Notes: a model not told the origin generated them from the sequence alone. 14,840 nucleotides of DNA from Magnetococcales bacterium (GCA_015229095.1 JADGCE010000060.1:1-14840); one strand, 5' to 3'; positions 5,399-14,124 are shown, counted from the first letter of the stretch. A program made the numbers and translations.

Positions 5399-8300
5399 TC
5401 AGGGGGCGCTCTTTTCCCGCACAAAGCGCGCAAAGTCCTTGGCAGTGAGGGGGCGACTGAAGAAAAACCCCTGCATCTCGTCACAGGCATGCTCCAGCAG
5501 AAACGCCTGCTGCGCATGGTTTTCCACCCCCTCGGCCACCACCCGCAGATGGAGTTGTTTGGCCAGGGAGAGGATGGCCTGGACGATGGCGGTGGCATCG
5601 GAGGGGGTGGGGGTCAGGTCGTGGATGAAGGCGCGATCGATCTTCAGGGCATGGATGGGAAATTTTTTCAACGAACCCAGGGAGGAGTAGCCGGTGCCAA
5701 AATCGTCCACGGAAATTTTAATGCGCATCTCCTGGAACAGTTTCATGGTTTGAATGGCCTGGGCTTCATCGGACATCACCATGCTCTCCGTGATCTCCAA
5801 CTCCAGATGGTCGGGATCCAGTTGACTCTCTTGCAGGGCCAGGGTGACCGCCTCGATCAGGGCATCCGGGCGGCGGAATTGGCTGGCGGAGAGGTTGACG
5901 GCCACCCGCATGGGGGGCAACCCCTCCTCTTGCCACTGCTTGTTTTGCCGACAAGCCGTGTGGAGCACCCAGTTTCCCAGGGGGACGATCAGCCCGCTCT
6001 CTTCGGCCAGGGGAATAAAATCACCGGGCGACACCCATGTCTCTCCCCCGGCCCCGTCGGGTTTGCGCCAGCGCAGCAGGGCCTCCATGCCGAGAATCTT
6101 TTGGGAGGCCAACTCCAACTTGGGTTGGTAGTGCAGCTCAAACTCCTGGTTGTTCAGCGCCGCCCGCAACCCCTCCTCCATCTGCATGCGCGCCATGGCG
6201 GCCAACTGCATCTCCGCCGTAAAAAAGCAAAAGGCGTTGCGTCCGGCACTCTTGGCGGAATACATGGCGGTGTCGGCATGTTTGAGCAGGGTCTCCATCT
6301 CTGTGGCATCCCGTGGGAAGAGGGTGATGCCGATGCTGCCGGACACGTTGGCCTCGCCGGCCTCCAGTTGGAAGGGCTTGGCCAACTCTTCGAGAATGCG
6401 ACGGGCGATAAACTCCACATAGTAAAGGTGGGTCAACTGGGGCAGGATGATGGTAAACTCATCCCCGCCCAGACGGGCCACCAGGTCGTAGGGACGCACG
6501 CAGGAGAGGATGCGCCGGGTCGCCTCTCTGAGCAGTTCATCGCCGGCTTTGTGGCCCAGGGTGTCGTTGACCTGTTTGAAACGATCCAGATCCAAAAACA
6601 GCAGGACCACCTCGCCACGGGAGCGTTTGGCCATGGAGAGATGTTCGCTCAGGCGCACCTGGAAGAGGGCGCGGTTGGGCAGACCGGTGAGGACATCATG
6701 ACCGGCCACATGCTGCAACATTTTTTCGGTGCGCCGTTGGGCGGTAATATCCACCCCGGTGGCGATGATGCTGCGCAGCGTGCCATCCTTGTGGTGGATG
6801 ACATTGTAGGACCAGGAGATCAGGAACAGCTCACCATTTTTGGCCTGCCAATGTCCCTCATACGGGATGGCCGGGAGGTTGGGGGTCTGTTCGTGCAGCA
6901 ACTGCTGCCACAGGGGTTGCATGGCCTCGCGTTCTGTGGGGGGCACCAGCAGTTCGACCACGGAGCGGCCCAGCAGCTCCCCTTCGCCGTAACCGCTCAA
7001 CCGTTGGCACGCTTGGTTGAACAGCATGACCTGCCCTTCCGGATCCAGGACCACCACCAGGGCCGGCGCCGTCGCCAGCAGGGAGGTGGAAAAGGCCCGC
7101 TCTTCCAGCAGATGTTGTTCGATGGCCCGCCGTTCGATCAGATTGGCCAGGGTGTAGGAGAGGGTGGTCAGGAAGGCCTCTTCTTCGGGATTGTGGGCAT
7201 AGCCATCGGGCACATAGAGGTTGAGCACCCCCAATAACCGTTCCCGGTGGAGAATGGGCACACAATAGTGGCCGTGGGGCTGCATGTCGGGATAGCGGGT
7301 TTCATGATGGGTGTCGATGTGGGGGGCAAAGAGAATTTCCCGCGTGCGGGCGGCCCGACCGCAGAGGCAATATCCCATGGCCACCTGGGCGCATTGGCTC
7401 AGCAGGTGGGGCGACAAGCCCCGTTGTGCCGCCATCACCAGTTGTTCACCCGCCTCTTCCAGCAGAAAAATGGACCCTTTGTATTCCAGGGAGAGCCAGG
7501 GGACCGCCAGGATGATCTCCAGGGCGGTGTGCAGTTGATCTTCCAGGGAGAGGGGGGCCAGACCGGTTTCCAGCAGGGCACTGATGGCGATGCGGGATTG
7601 CAGGGCATGCGCCTCCCGCTGTTCCATGCGGGCGCGTCGGGTGCTGTCATGGAACACCCAGACTTGCAGGCATTTGCCTTGCGGGCAGGGCACAGGAAAG
7701 GCGTGATATTCCAGCACGTGACCATCCAGACAGTGCACAACCCCCTGCTGGGGTTGCCGGGTGGCCGTCGCCTCCCGCACGTGGGCCAGGAAGGGGGCAG
7801 GCGTCGCCAACCGTGCCCCCATCTGGGCCAGCAGGGGCTCGACGGCGGTGGTGGAGGGCACCGGGATCTGCCAGAGGGCGGCAAAACGGGCATTGGCATG
7901 GCGGACGGTTTGTCCGTCGATCACCAGAATACCATCTTCCAGAGATTCCAACGTGTTATGGAGGAGGGCCTGACTCTCCATCAGGTTTTCATGATGGCTG
8001 CGCAGTGCCTGGGAGGTTTGGACGACGGTGTTTTCCACCCGTTGCAGCAGCCGGTTCAGGAACAGCCCCAACAGCAGCACAAGAGCACCCGCCCCCCAGA
8101 GCAGCGCGAGGAGATATTCCCGCAGCGCGATCTGGTGGGGGGAGGGGGTGGTCATGACCACCAGACGGCCCGCCACCTCTGCGGTACTGTCCCGGATGGG
8201 CAGGGCAAAAAAATGGTTATGGGAGGCGTCCAGGGCGGGAGAGAGGGTTGCCAGGGGGGTGTCGGCCTTCCAGAGGTTGCTGGCCAGGTAGCTCCGCAGC

Positions 8301-9085
8301 CCCTCCGGATAGGGGGTGGCGGCGGGACCGACAAAAACCAGCTCGGCAAAACTCTGCCCATCCGACCGGTTTTCCGACAGGGGGGCGAGGCCGCGCAGTG
8401 GGCTTCCCTCCAGACGGGAACGCGCAAGGAAGGTGTAGAGGGTATGCCCAAAAGGCACCTGCAACGCCGAAATGAAGGCCTCAACCTCTTTGCCCAACTC
8501 CAGATAGCCGATCAGGATGGGACCATCCCACCAGGGCAGCACGGCCCGCAGGCTCAAGGTGCCGGTGCGACCGATCTCTGTACCAAAGGCAAAACGACCG
8601 GATTGCTCCGCCTGCCGGAGCACAGGGCGGTCGATCCGATCTCCATGGAGCTCTGGCTTGTGGACCCGGAGAAAATTGACCCGATCCGGGCGGTGAAAAC
8701 TCATGTGGGTGACGCGACTCTCTTGCAGGTTGGCCAGGATGGGTTGGCTGTAGCGCAGCAGACCCTCCCGATCCCCGGCGCGATAGGCGTGGCGCAAGGC
8801 ATCGGATTGGCTCAGGAGGAGCATCTGCTGTTTGAAAGAGAGGGCCTGTGCCTCCATGGCATGTTGCAACTGTTGGGCGATATTCTCGGTCTCTTGTTGC
8901 AGGAACGAACGCTCGCTGGCTTTGTCCAGCCATTGGGAAAAAAGAACAAAGGCGATCAGCAGGCAGAGGAGGGTGCCAAAGAGGGGGATCAGAACGGGAC
9001 GACGCACGGCAAAGCGGTCGTCATGGATTGGGGACGGCAGAGGATTGGCCATGATGCCCTTGTGCTGGTTCATTGCAAATGTCAT
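5399..9085 (-). CDS. Membrane sensor GGDEF-EAL protein with periplasmic, PAS, GAF and PAS domains
   Basis: The 1228-residue protein should make and/or degrade cyclic di-GMP. Membrane helix 1 is at about 31-50, with a Cache-like periplasmic sensing region at about 55-320 and helix 2 at about 323-346. PAS domains follow at about 372-480 and 665-785, with a GAF at about 510-655 between them. The GGDEF domain (about 790-955) has GGDEF at 873-877 and the inhibitory RxxD site RPYD at 864-867, exactly five residues upstream. The EAL domain (about 970-1222) keeps EALLRW (1001-1006), Asn1064, Glu1097, DDFGTG (1127-1132), Lys1148, Glu1185 and Gln1205, so both halves look catalytically competent. The frame stays open to an ATG at 9283, but that would overlap uvrA by 151 bases. 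ATG 9085, preceded by AAAGG, is preferred; ATG 9073 and 9052 are alternatives. It lies 47 bases after uvrA on the same strand, and 12 bases separate its stop from the converging b561-receiver gene. Confidence 0.93.
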   Translation of the reverse strand: MTFAMNQHKGIMANPLPSPIHDDRFAVRRPVLIPLFGTLLCLLIAFVLFSQWLDKASERSFLQQETENIAQQLQHAMEAQALSFKQQMLLLSQSDALRHAYRAGDREGLLRYSQPILANLQESRVTHMSFHRPDRVNFLRVHKPELHGDRIDRPVLRQAEQSGRFAFGTEIGRTGTLSLRAVLPWWDGPILIGYLELGKEVEAFISALQVPFGHTLYTFLARSRLEGSPLRGLAPLSENRSDGQSFAELVFVGPAATPYPEGLRSYLASNLWKADTPLATLSPALDASHNHFFALPIRDSTAEVAGRLVVMTTPSPHQIALREYLLALLWGAGALVLLLGLFLNRLLQRVENTVVQTSQALRSHHENLMESQALLHNTLESLEDGILVIDGQTVRHANARFAALWQIPVPSTTAVEPLLAQMGARLATPAPFLAHVREATATRQPQQGVVHCLDGHVLEYHAFPVPCPQGKCLQVWVFHDSTRRARMEQREAHALQSRIAISALLETGLAPLSLEDQLHTALEIILAVPWLSLEYKGSIFLLEEAGEQLVMAAQRGLSPHLLSQCAQVAMGYCLCGRAARTREILFAPHIDTHHETRYPDMQPHGHYCVPILHRERLLGVLNLYVPDGYAHNPEEEAFLTTLSYTLANLIERRAIEQHLLEERAFSTSLLATAPALVVVLDPEGQVMLFNQACQRLSGYGEGELLGRSVVELLVPPTEREAMQPLWQQLLHEQTPNLPAIPYEGHWQAKNGELFLISWSYNVIHHKDGTLRSIIATGVDITAQRRTEKMLQHVAGHDVLTGLPNRALFQVRLSEHLSMAKRSRGEVVLLFLDLDRFKQVNDTLGHKAGDELLREATRRILSCVRPYDLVARLGGDEFTIILPQLTHLYYVEFIARRILEELAKPFQLEAGEANVSGSIGITLFPRDATEMETLLKHADTAMYSAKSAGRNAFCFFTAEMQLAAMARMQMEEGLRAALNNQEFELHYQPKLELASQKILGMEALLRWRKPDGAGGETWVSPGDFIPLAEESGLIVPLGNWVLHTACRQNKQWQEEGLPPMRVAVNLSASQFRRPDALIEAVTLALQESQLDPDHLELEITESMVMSDEAQAIQTMKLFQEMRIKISVDDFGTGYSSLGSLKKFPIHALKIDRAFIHDLTPTPSDATAIVQAILSLAKQLHLRVVAEGVENHAQQAFLLEHACDEMQGFFFSRPLTAKDFARFVREKSAP

Positions 9086-9132
9086 GAACGCCTTTCGCAG
9101 CAGGGAGAGTCTCCTATAATGGGGCAATCCTG

Positions 9133-12093
9133 TCAATCGTTCTTGGCAAAACCCTGCTCTCCGGGTCCGGGGGTCGCTCTGTTTTGCGCAGGATCGTTGT
9201 GCAGCAGGTTGCGCAGGTAGTGACCGGTCCAGGAGCTGGCATGCCGGGCGCACTGCTCCGGGGTGCCTGTTGTGACGATCCATCCCCCCTTGGCCCCTCC
9301 TTCCGGTCCCAGATCGATGATCCAGTCGGCGGTTTTTATGACATCCAGGTTGTGCTCGATAACCACTAATGTGTTTCCTGCGGCGACCAGTCGCTGCAAC
9401 ACCTCCAGCAAGGTGCGGATGTCCTCAAAGTGCAGACCGGTGGTGGGTTCGTCAAGGATGTAGAGGGTGCGACCGGTGGCCCGTTTGGCCAGTTCCCGGG
9501 CAATTTTGACCCGTTGCGCCTCCCCGCCGGAGAGGGTGGTGGCCGCCTGGCCCAGGCGGATGTAGCCCAATCCCACCGCCATCAACGTGGTCAGCTTGCT
9601 TTGCACGCTGGGGATGGCCTGAAAAAAGAGCAACGCCTCCGCCACGGTCATGTGCAATATTTCGGCAATGTTGAGCCCTTTGTAGCGCACTTCCAGGGTC
9701 TCCCGGTTGTAACGGCTGCCGTGACAGACGTCGCACTGAACAAAAATATCGGGCAGAAAGTGCATTTCAATCTTGACCAGGCCATCTCCGGCACAGGCCT
9801 CGCAACGCCCCCCTTTGACATTAAAACTGAAACGACCCGCCGTATAGCCCCTGGCCAAGGCCTCCGGCACCCCGGCCATCAGCTCCCGGATCGGGGTGAA
9901 CAGAGCGGTATAGGTGGCGGGATTGGAACGGGGGGTACGCCCGATGGGGGATTGATCGATATGGATCACCTTGTCTAGCTGTTCCAGGCCGCTGATGCGC
10001 TGCAGCTCTCCCCCCGGGGTGGTGGTGGCATGCTGGAGGCGGTGTTGCAGGGCAGGCAACAGGGTGTCCAGGATGAGGCTGGATTTGCCGGAGCCGGATA
10101 CCCCGGTGACGCAGGTAAAAACACCGAGAGGGATGGTGACATCCACGTGGCGCAAATTGTGGGTGCTGACCTGCTCCAGCAGCAGGGCGTGTTGGGGAGA
10201 GCAGGGGCGGCGCTGGGCAGGTACGGGAATGTGGCGTCGACCGCTCAGGTAGAGACCGGTGAGGGAGTCCGGGTGTTGGCTGACCTCCAGGGGGGTGCCC
10301 TTGGTCACCACATGGCCGCCATGCTCCCCGGCCCCTGGTCCCATATCCACGACAAAGTCGGCTCCCCGGATGGCCTCTTCGTCGTGCTCCACCACCACCA
10401 CAGTGTTACCCAGATCCCGCAGGTGCAAAAGGGTGTTGAACAGCCTCTGGTTGTCCCGTTGATGGAGGCCGATGCTGGGTTCGTCGAGAATATAGAGCAC
10501 CCCGGTCAATCCGGAGCCCACTTGATTGGCCAGGCGGATCCGCTGTCCCTCTCCGCCGGAGAGGGTGGCTGCGGCCCGATCCAGACTCAGATAATCCAGC
10601 CCCACATCGATCAAAAATCCCAGCCGGCCCGTCACCTCTTTGAGAATGCGCCGGGCAATGGCCTGTTCCCGTGGGGTCAGGGTCAACTGTTCCACAAACT
10701 GGACCACCTGCATCAGGGGCAACGCCGACAGGGTGGCGATGGAGTGGTGGCCAATGCGGACATGCAGGGCCTCTTTGCGCAGACGCTGTCCCTGGCAGGC
10801 CGTGCAGGCCTGACTGGAACGATAATGGTCCAACTCCTCCCGCAACTCTTCGGACTCTGTCTCCCGATAGCGGCGGTGCAGCAGGGGCAACACCCCCTCC
10901 CAGGTGCGCAGGGTGGAAAAACGCCGTTTGCTGCCCTGATACTGGAAGCGGATTTTTTCTGCCCCTGCCCCGTGCAGGAGCAGATTTTTGGCCTCGGCAG
11001 GGAGATCTTCCCAGGGGAGATGGATGTCAAAGCCAAAATGTTCGGCGATGCTGTAGAGGGTCTCCTGGGCAACCTGGGCGGTGGGCTTGGCCCAGGGGGC
11101 GATGGCCCCCTGGCGGATGGAGAGGCGCGGGTTGGGGACCACCCGCTCCGGGTCGAAGAAGGCCTGGGTGCCCAGGCCGTCACAGGTGGGACAGGCGCCG
11201 AAAGGGTTGTTGAAGGAGAAGAGACGGGGTTCTATCTCCGGGTAGGAGATGCCGCACTGGATGCAGGCATGCTGGGTGGAAAAGAGCAGCTCTTGCGGCG
11301 GTTCGCTGCCGCTGCCCAGCACCTGTACCCGCACCACCTGGCCACGCACGCCGGAGCCGGCCAGGCCGGTTGTGCGACCGCTGGCGGATTTCATGCCCAG
11401 GTTTTCCAGCACATTCAGGGCCACCTCCAGGGAGTCGGCCAGTCGGGTTTCCAATCCCGGTTTGATGACGACCCGGTCCACCAGGGCCTCGATCGTATGG
11501 GGTACATTTTTGTCCAGGGGCGGCAGCTCTTCCAGCTCGCAGCTCTCCCCGTCCAGCAGAATGCGGGTAAATCCCTGCTTGCGCAGGGCATCCAACTCCT
11601 TGCGATGTTCCCCCTTGCGACCTCGGATGATGGGTGCCAACAGCAGCAGACGGCTGCGTTCCGGCAGGGCCATGAGGGTATCCACCATCTGGCTGACGGT
11701 TTGGCTGCTGATGGGATCGCCGCATCCGTGGCAATGGGGGTGACCGATGCGGGCAAACAGCAGGCGCAGATAGTCATGGATTTCGGTGACGGTGCCCACG
11801 GTGGAGCGGGGGTTGCGACCGGTGCTTTTTTGTTCGATGGCGATGGAGGGGGAGAGGCCATCGATGGAGTCCACGTCGGGTTTGCTTTGCAGGCTCAAAA
11901 ACTGGCGGGCATAGGCCGACAGGGATTCCACATAGCGGCGTTGTCCCTCGGCGGAGAGGGTGTCGAAGGCCAGGGAGGATTTGCCGGAGCCGGAGACGCC
12001 GGTGATGACGGTCAAGGCATTTTTGGGCAATTCCAGGTCAATATTTTTCAGGTTGTGTTCGCGGGCGCCGCGAATGACAATGTTGCGTTCCAT
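9133..12093 (-). CDS. uvrA: UvrABC excision nuclease subunit A
   Basis: This 986-residue protein is the damage-recognition ATPase of nucleotide excision repair; it loads UvrB onto lesions. Two ABC ATPase modules are plain: Walker A GVSGSGKSS at 32-40 and 664-672, signatures LSGGEGQR (511-518) and LSGGEAQR (854-861), and Walker B LYILDEP near 533 and 877. Zinc sites are intact: CIQC/CPTC (277-280, 301-304) and CEAC/CDVC (764-767, 787-790). Length is slightly above the E. coli protein (940) through a C-terminal extension and small insertions. The frame runs on to an ATG at 12309, but residues upstream of MERNIVIRGAREHNLKN do not resemble UvrA. ATG 12093 matches the family N-terminus and has AGGGA nine bases ahead. 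I looked in the 214-base upstream gap for a LexA-type operator, either CTG-N10-CAG or GTTC repeats, and saw none I would defend. Confidence 0.97.
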   Translation of the reverse strand: MERNIVIRGAREHNLKNIDLELPKNALTVITGVSGSGKSSLAFDTLSAEGQRRYVESLSAYARQFLSLQSKPDVDSIDGLSPSIAIEQKSTGRNPRSTVGTVTEIHDYLRLLFARIGHPHCHGCGDPISSQTVSQMVDTLMALPERSRLLLLAPIIRGRKGEHRKELDALRKQGFTRILLDGESCELEELPPLDKNVPHTIEALVDRVVIKPGLETRLADSLEVALNVLENLGMKSASGRTTGLAGSGVRGQVVRVQVLGSGSEPPQELLFSTQHACIQCGISYPEIEPRLFSFNNPFGACPTCDGLGTQAFFDPERVVPNPRLSIRQGAIAPWAKPTAQVAQETLYSIAEHFGFDIHLPWEDLPAEAKNLLLHGAGAEKIRFQYQGSKRRFSTLRTWEGVLPLLHRRYRETESEELREELDHYRSSQACTACQGQRLRKEALHVRIGHHSIATLSALPLMQVVQFVEQLTLTPREQAIARRILKEVTGRLGFLIDVGLDYLSLDRAAATLSGGEGQRIRLANQVGSGLTGVLYILDEPSIGLHQRDNQRLFNTLLHLRDLGNTVVVVEHDEEAIRGADFVVDMGPGAGEHGGHVVTKGTPLEVSQHPDSLTGLYLSGRRHIPVPAQRRPCSPQHALLLEQVSTHNLRHVDVTIPLGVFTCVTGVSGSGKSSLILDTLLPALQHRLQHATTTPGGELQRISGLEQLDKVIHIDQSPIGRTPRSNPATYTALFTPIRELMAGVPEALARGYTAGRFSFNVKGGRCEACAGDGLVKIEMHFLPDIFVQCDVCHGSRYNRETLEVRYKGLNIAEILHMTVAEALLFFQAIPSVQSKLTTLMAVGLGYIRLGQAATTLSGGEAQRVKIARELAKRATGRTLYILDEPTTGLHFEDIRTLLEVLQRLVAAGNTLVVIEHNLDVIKTADWIIDLGPEGGAKGGWIVTTGTPEQCARHASSWTGHYLRNLLHNDPAQNRATPGPGEQGFAKND

Positions 12094-12307
12094 CCTGCCA
12101 GATCCCTGCTGTATGGCCATTCCCGGTACTCTTCGTACTCTGCACAGACTTTCCCGGAAATCGCATGAATAAAAACGGGTGTGGGGAGCGTCCGGCCTCG
12201 TGGTGCCGCCATGCAGCGGCCAGTGCCATGGGGCGGGCGGGTGACAGCGACAGGCGGGCGGTGGGGTTGCGGAGTTCCAATCAAAAGAGACAAGGGAGAA
12301 ACATAAC
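12094..12307. promoter_or_regulatory. Divergent intergenic region between uvrA and the siroheme gene
   Basis: This 214-base gap must hold the promoters for both flanking genes. Visible items are a direct repeat GTACTC-N3-GTACTC at about 12127-12141, a short hairpin GCCGC/GCGGC (12205-12209, 12216-12220), and the ribosome site AAGGGAG at 12292-12298 for the rightward gene. No -35/-10 pair matches consensus well in either direction, so promoter positions are not called. Confidence 0.5.
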
Positions 12308-13003
12308 ATGGTTGGCTATCTGACGGAAATGGTCCTGGAGGGTCGCCCTGTACTTTGCATTGGGGGGGGGCAGGTGGCGTTGCGCAAATTGACGGGCCTG
12401 TTGCCCTCTGGACCGCATATTACGGTGGTTGCCCCGGAGTTGCATCCCACCCTGGCGGCCTGGGTGCGCGAGGGAAAAGTGCACCATCGGCCAGTTCCGT
12501 TTACCCCGGAGGTGCTGGACGAGCCGCCCCCTCCGCTGCTGCTGTTTGCGGCCACGGGGCAGGCACAGATCAACCAGGAGATTGCCCGGCAGGCGCGTCA
12601 ACGGGGATTGTTGTGCAACTCGGCGGACCATCCGGGCAGCAGCGGTTTTTTGGTGCCGGCGGTGGTGCGGCGGGGGCCCGTGCTGGTGGGGGTGGGCACC
12701 GGTGGGTGCAGTCCGGCCCTGGCGCGTCTGCTCAAGGAGCGGCTGGAGGGTTGGCTGGAGCCGGGTTGGGGGGAGTTGGCTGTGCAGTTTGCCGCCCTGC
12801 GGGAGCGGGTCAAACGCCATTTTCCTGACCCGGCGCGTCGTTATGCCTTTTGGCGGCAAACCGCCCTGGCGGTGGCCCAGGAGCGGCGGTTTGAACAGGA
12901 AGAGAATGGCCCCTGGCTGGAAGCCCGCCTGCGCCAGTCGATGCCGGGGGATGGGCAGGAGCACTCTCTCTCCCGCGAGGAGAGGGATGCGGAAAAAATC
13001 TGA
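12308..13003 (+). CDS. Precorrin-2 dehydrogenase / sirohydrochlorin ferrochelatase (CysG N-domain, Met8p-like)
   Basis: This 231-residue protein matches the N-terminal half of CysG. That enzyme oxidises precorrin-2 with NAD+ to sirohydrochlorin and inserts iron to give sirohaem, the cofactor of assimilatory and dissimilatory sulfite and nitrite reductases. The nucleotide-binding motif VLCIGGGQVALRK (15-27) starts the fold, and FAATGQAQIN (80-89) follows. CNSADHPGSSGFLVPA (103-118) contains Asp107, which aligns with the catalytic Asp of CysG. GTGGCSPALARLLKERLE (130-147) aligns with the phospho-serine loop and dimerisation helices. There is no methyltransferase domain, so the uroporphyrinogen-III methyltransferase must be encoded elsewhere. 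AAGGGAG nine bases upstream supports the start. The C-terminal 35 residues are charged and probably disordered. No sirohaem-using reductase is in the window. Confidence 0.92.
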   Translation: MVGYLTEMVLEGRPVLCIGGGQVALRKLTGLLPSGPHITVVAPELHPTLAAWVREGKVHHRPVPFTPEVLDEPPPPLLLFAATGQAQINQEIARQARQRGLLCNSADHPGSSGFLVPAVVRRGPVLVGVGTGGCSPALARLLKERLEGWLEPGWGELAVQFAALRERVKRHFPDPARRYAFWRQTALAVAQERRFEQEENGPWLEARLRQSMPGDGQEHSLSREERDAEKI

Positions 13004-13130
13004 ATGCGATGGTGCTGATGTGTTGTTGACTTTTCTCTCCCCTTTGTCTACCGTGTAATAGGCTGTTAATCATTAAAAATGACTTGAATGGTTGTTTTTA
13101 CGCGATTTATGCGTAATTATACGGATTCGA

Positions 13131-13163
13131 TTGACCTGAGTATGCGGAAAAATACGTATATAT
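13131..13163 (+). promoter_or_regulatory. Candidate promoter in AT-rich leader of the ParB-like gene
   Basis: TTGACC at 13131-13136 resembles a -35 box. A TACGTATATAT stretch at 13153-13163 could supply the -10, though the spacing is off for the best TATATA match (20 bases) and the 16-base option (TACGTA) is a poor hexamer. The surrounding 13060-13170 is markedly AT-rich compared with the genes on either side, and includes the small palindromes CGTAATTATACG and ATACGTAT. This suits a regulatory leader, but the exact promoter is uncertain. Confidence 0.35.
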
Positions 13164-13197
13164 CTCTGGTATAACCGGGAAAAGAAGGAGTATCAAC

Positions 13198-13944
13198 ATG
13201 CGCGATTTGCCGTTCCTGAAAGCCGATGCAGTTGTGGGTTCCGTCGGCCAGTTGTTGGTGAAAGATTTGAAGCCCACGCAGATGGCGGTGGGTATGGATG
13301 AGACCGCCGAGAAAGAAAAAAAGTATGCCAAAATGGATGATCAGGAGCTGGACAACTATCTGCTGACCCACATGGTGCCGGTGGTGATTGGCAATGGGGG
13401 CAACTTTTACCTGATCGACCATCACCATTTATCCTTTGCCCTCTGGGGTGCGGCGGGCAAATCGGAGAAAGAGAGAAAGTTTACACGCGACCAGGAGAAG
13501 GTGGCGGTGGTTGCCCAGGTGGTGAGCAACTGGAAACCCATCACCGGCTATGCCTTTTGGAAATCCATGAATGATGCGCACTGGCTCTACCCCTTCGACC
13601 ATTTGGGGGGCGGTCCTTTGAAGCCGGGTCAGTTGCCCAAGCACATCAAAGAGTTGAAAAATGATCCTTACCGGAGCCTGGCCTGGTATGTGCGCAACCG
13701 TTACGGGTATACCAAGAGCGCTGGCAACGCCATCTTTGCCGAGTTCAAATGGGCGGAATTTTTCCGGAATCTGGTCATGCTGGACAACAAAATCCTGGAC
13801 GACAGCGACAAGGATGCCACCACCGAAAATGTCATGATCAGTAAGCTGAAAGAAGACAAGCAGCAGGAACTGATCGACTTTGCCATCTATCTGGCAAAAT
13901 CTCCCGCCGCAGCCGGCCTGCCGGGCTATCTGGGGAACGGATAG
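13198..13944 (+). CDS. ParB-like nuclease-fold protein (ParBc_2 family)
   Basis: This 248-residue protein resembles the putative ParB-like nuclease family PF08857. Hallmarks are DLKPTQMAVGMDE (23-35), HMVPVVIGNGGNFYLIDHHH (58-77) with its Asp-His-His-His cluster, and the following LSFAL helix. The fold is that of the ParB/sulfiredoxin N-domain. There is no helix-turn-helix DNA-binding domain or ParA partner, so it is not a chromosome or plasmid partition ParB. Function in this family is not established; nuclease activity is assumed from the fold. Residues about 95-248 have aromatic-rich segments (such as SLAWYVRNRYGYTK) that I do not recognise. No signal peptide is evident. The ribosome site AAGGAG (13185-13190) is strong and seven bases from the ATG. 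The gene stands alone, with an AT-rich leader before it and a GC hairpin after it. Confidence 0.8.
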   Translation: MRDLPFLKADAVVGSVGQLLVKDLKPTQMAVGMDETAEKEKKYAKMDDQELDNYLLTHMVPVVIGNGGNFYLIDHHHLSFALWGAAGKSEKERKFTRDQEKVAVVAQVVSNWKPITGYAFWKSMNDAHWLYPFDHLGGGPLKPGQLPKHIKELKNDPYRSLAWYVRNRYGYTKSAGNAIFAEFKWAEFFRNLVMLDNKILDDSDKDATTENVMISKLKEDKQQELIDFAIYLAKSPAAAGLPGYLGNG

Positions 13945-13951
13945 GATCGCG

Positions 13952-13976
13952 CTGCCCCGCCGTGTCGGCGGGGCAG
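13952..13976 (+). terminator. Perfect GC hairpin after the ParB-like gene
   Basis: CTGCCCCGCC (13952-13961) and GGCGGGGCAG (13967-13976) pair fully around the 5-base loop GTGTC, starting eight bases after the stop codon. Position and stability fit transcript termination, although no T-run follows. It could act as a two-way barrier between the converging genes here. Confidence 0.5.
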
Positions 13977-13988
13977 TAGGCGGCGCGC

Positions 13989-14032
13989 CGACGAGCGGGA
14001 GTGCGGAGGATTTGGGGTGCTCGCGCTCGTCG
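13989..14032. repeat. Long-loop inverted repeat
   Basis: CGACGAGCG (13989-13997) and CGCTCGTCG (14024-14032) are exact reverse complements separated by 26 bases. They lie in the gene-free stretch between the ParB-like gene and the coiled-coil gene. The long loop makes a strong terminator unlikely; the repeat may be incidental in GC-rich DNA. Confidence 0.3.
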
Positions 14033-14124
14033 TGCTAGTGAGTTTGATCTCGGTGAGGGTATTTAATTCCGCAGACGTTGTGCATCCTGCGGCTTGGTCA
14101 CGCACTCTCGCCTGTTGTGGGGTG

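Noticed and set aside
9113..9138. TTGACA (minus, 9136-9131) with a TATAGG downstream as a promoter for the sensor gene
   Set aside because: The spacer is only about 12 bases and TTGACA includes the uvrA stop codon. Read-through from uvrA is simpler.
5489..9220. Two long plus-strand frames (5489-7237 and 7247-9220)
   Set aside because: They are mirror frames of the GGDEF-EAL gene, Gly/Gln/His-rich and low in complexity, with no motifs.
9086..9283. N-terminal extension of the GGDEF-EAL protein to ATG 9283
   Set aside because: It would overlap the uvrA 3' end by 151 bases, and the 66 residues look unlike a signal or sensor start.
10030..12168. 712-codon plus-strand frame
   Set aside because: It lies opposite uvrA, whose motifs are complete. 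The protein is Gly/Gln/His-rich with no domain.
12094..12309. N-terminal extension of UvrA to ATG 12309
   Set aside because: The 72 extra residues are Pro/His/Arg-rich, unlike any UvrA, and would run into the divergent siroheme gene start.
13198..13944. Chromosome-partition ParB
   Set aside because: No helix-turn-helix, no ParA neighbour and no parS-like sites seen. Only the ParB-like nuclease-type domain is present.
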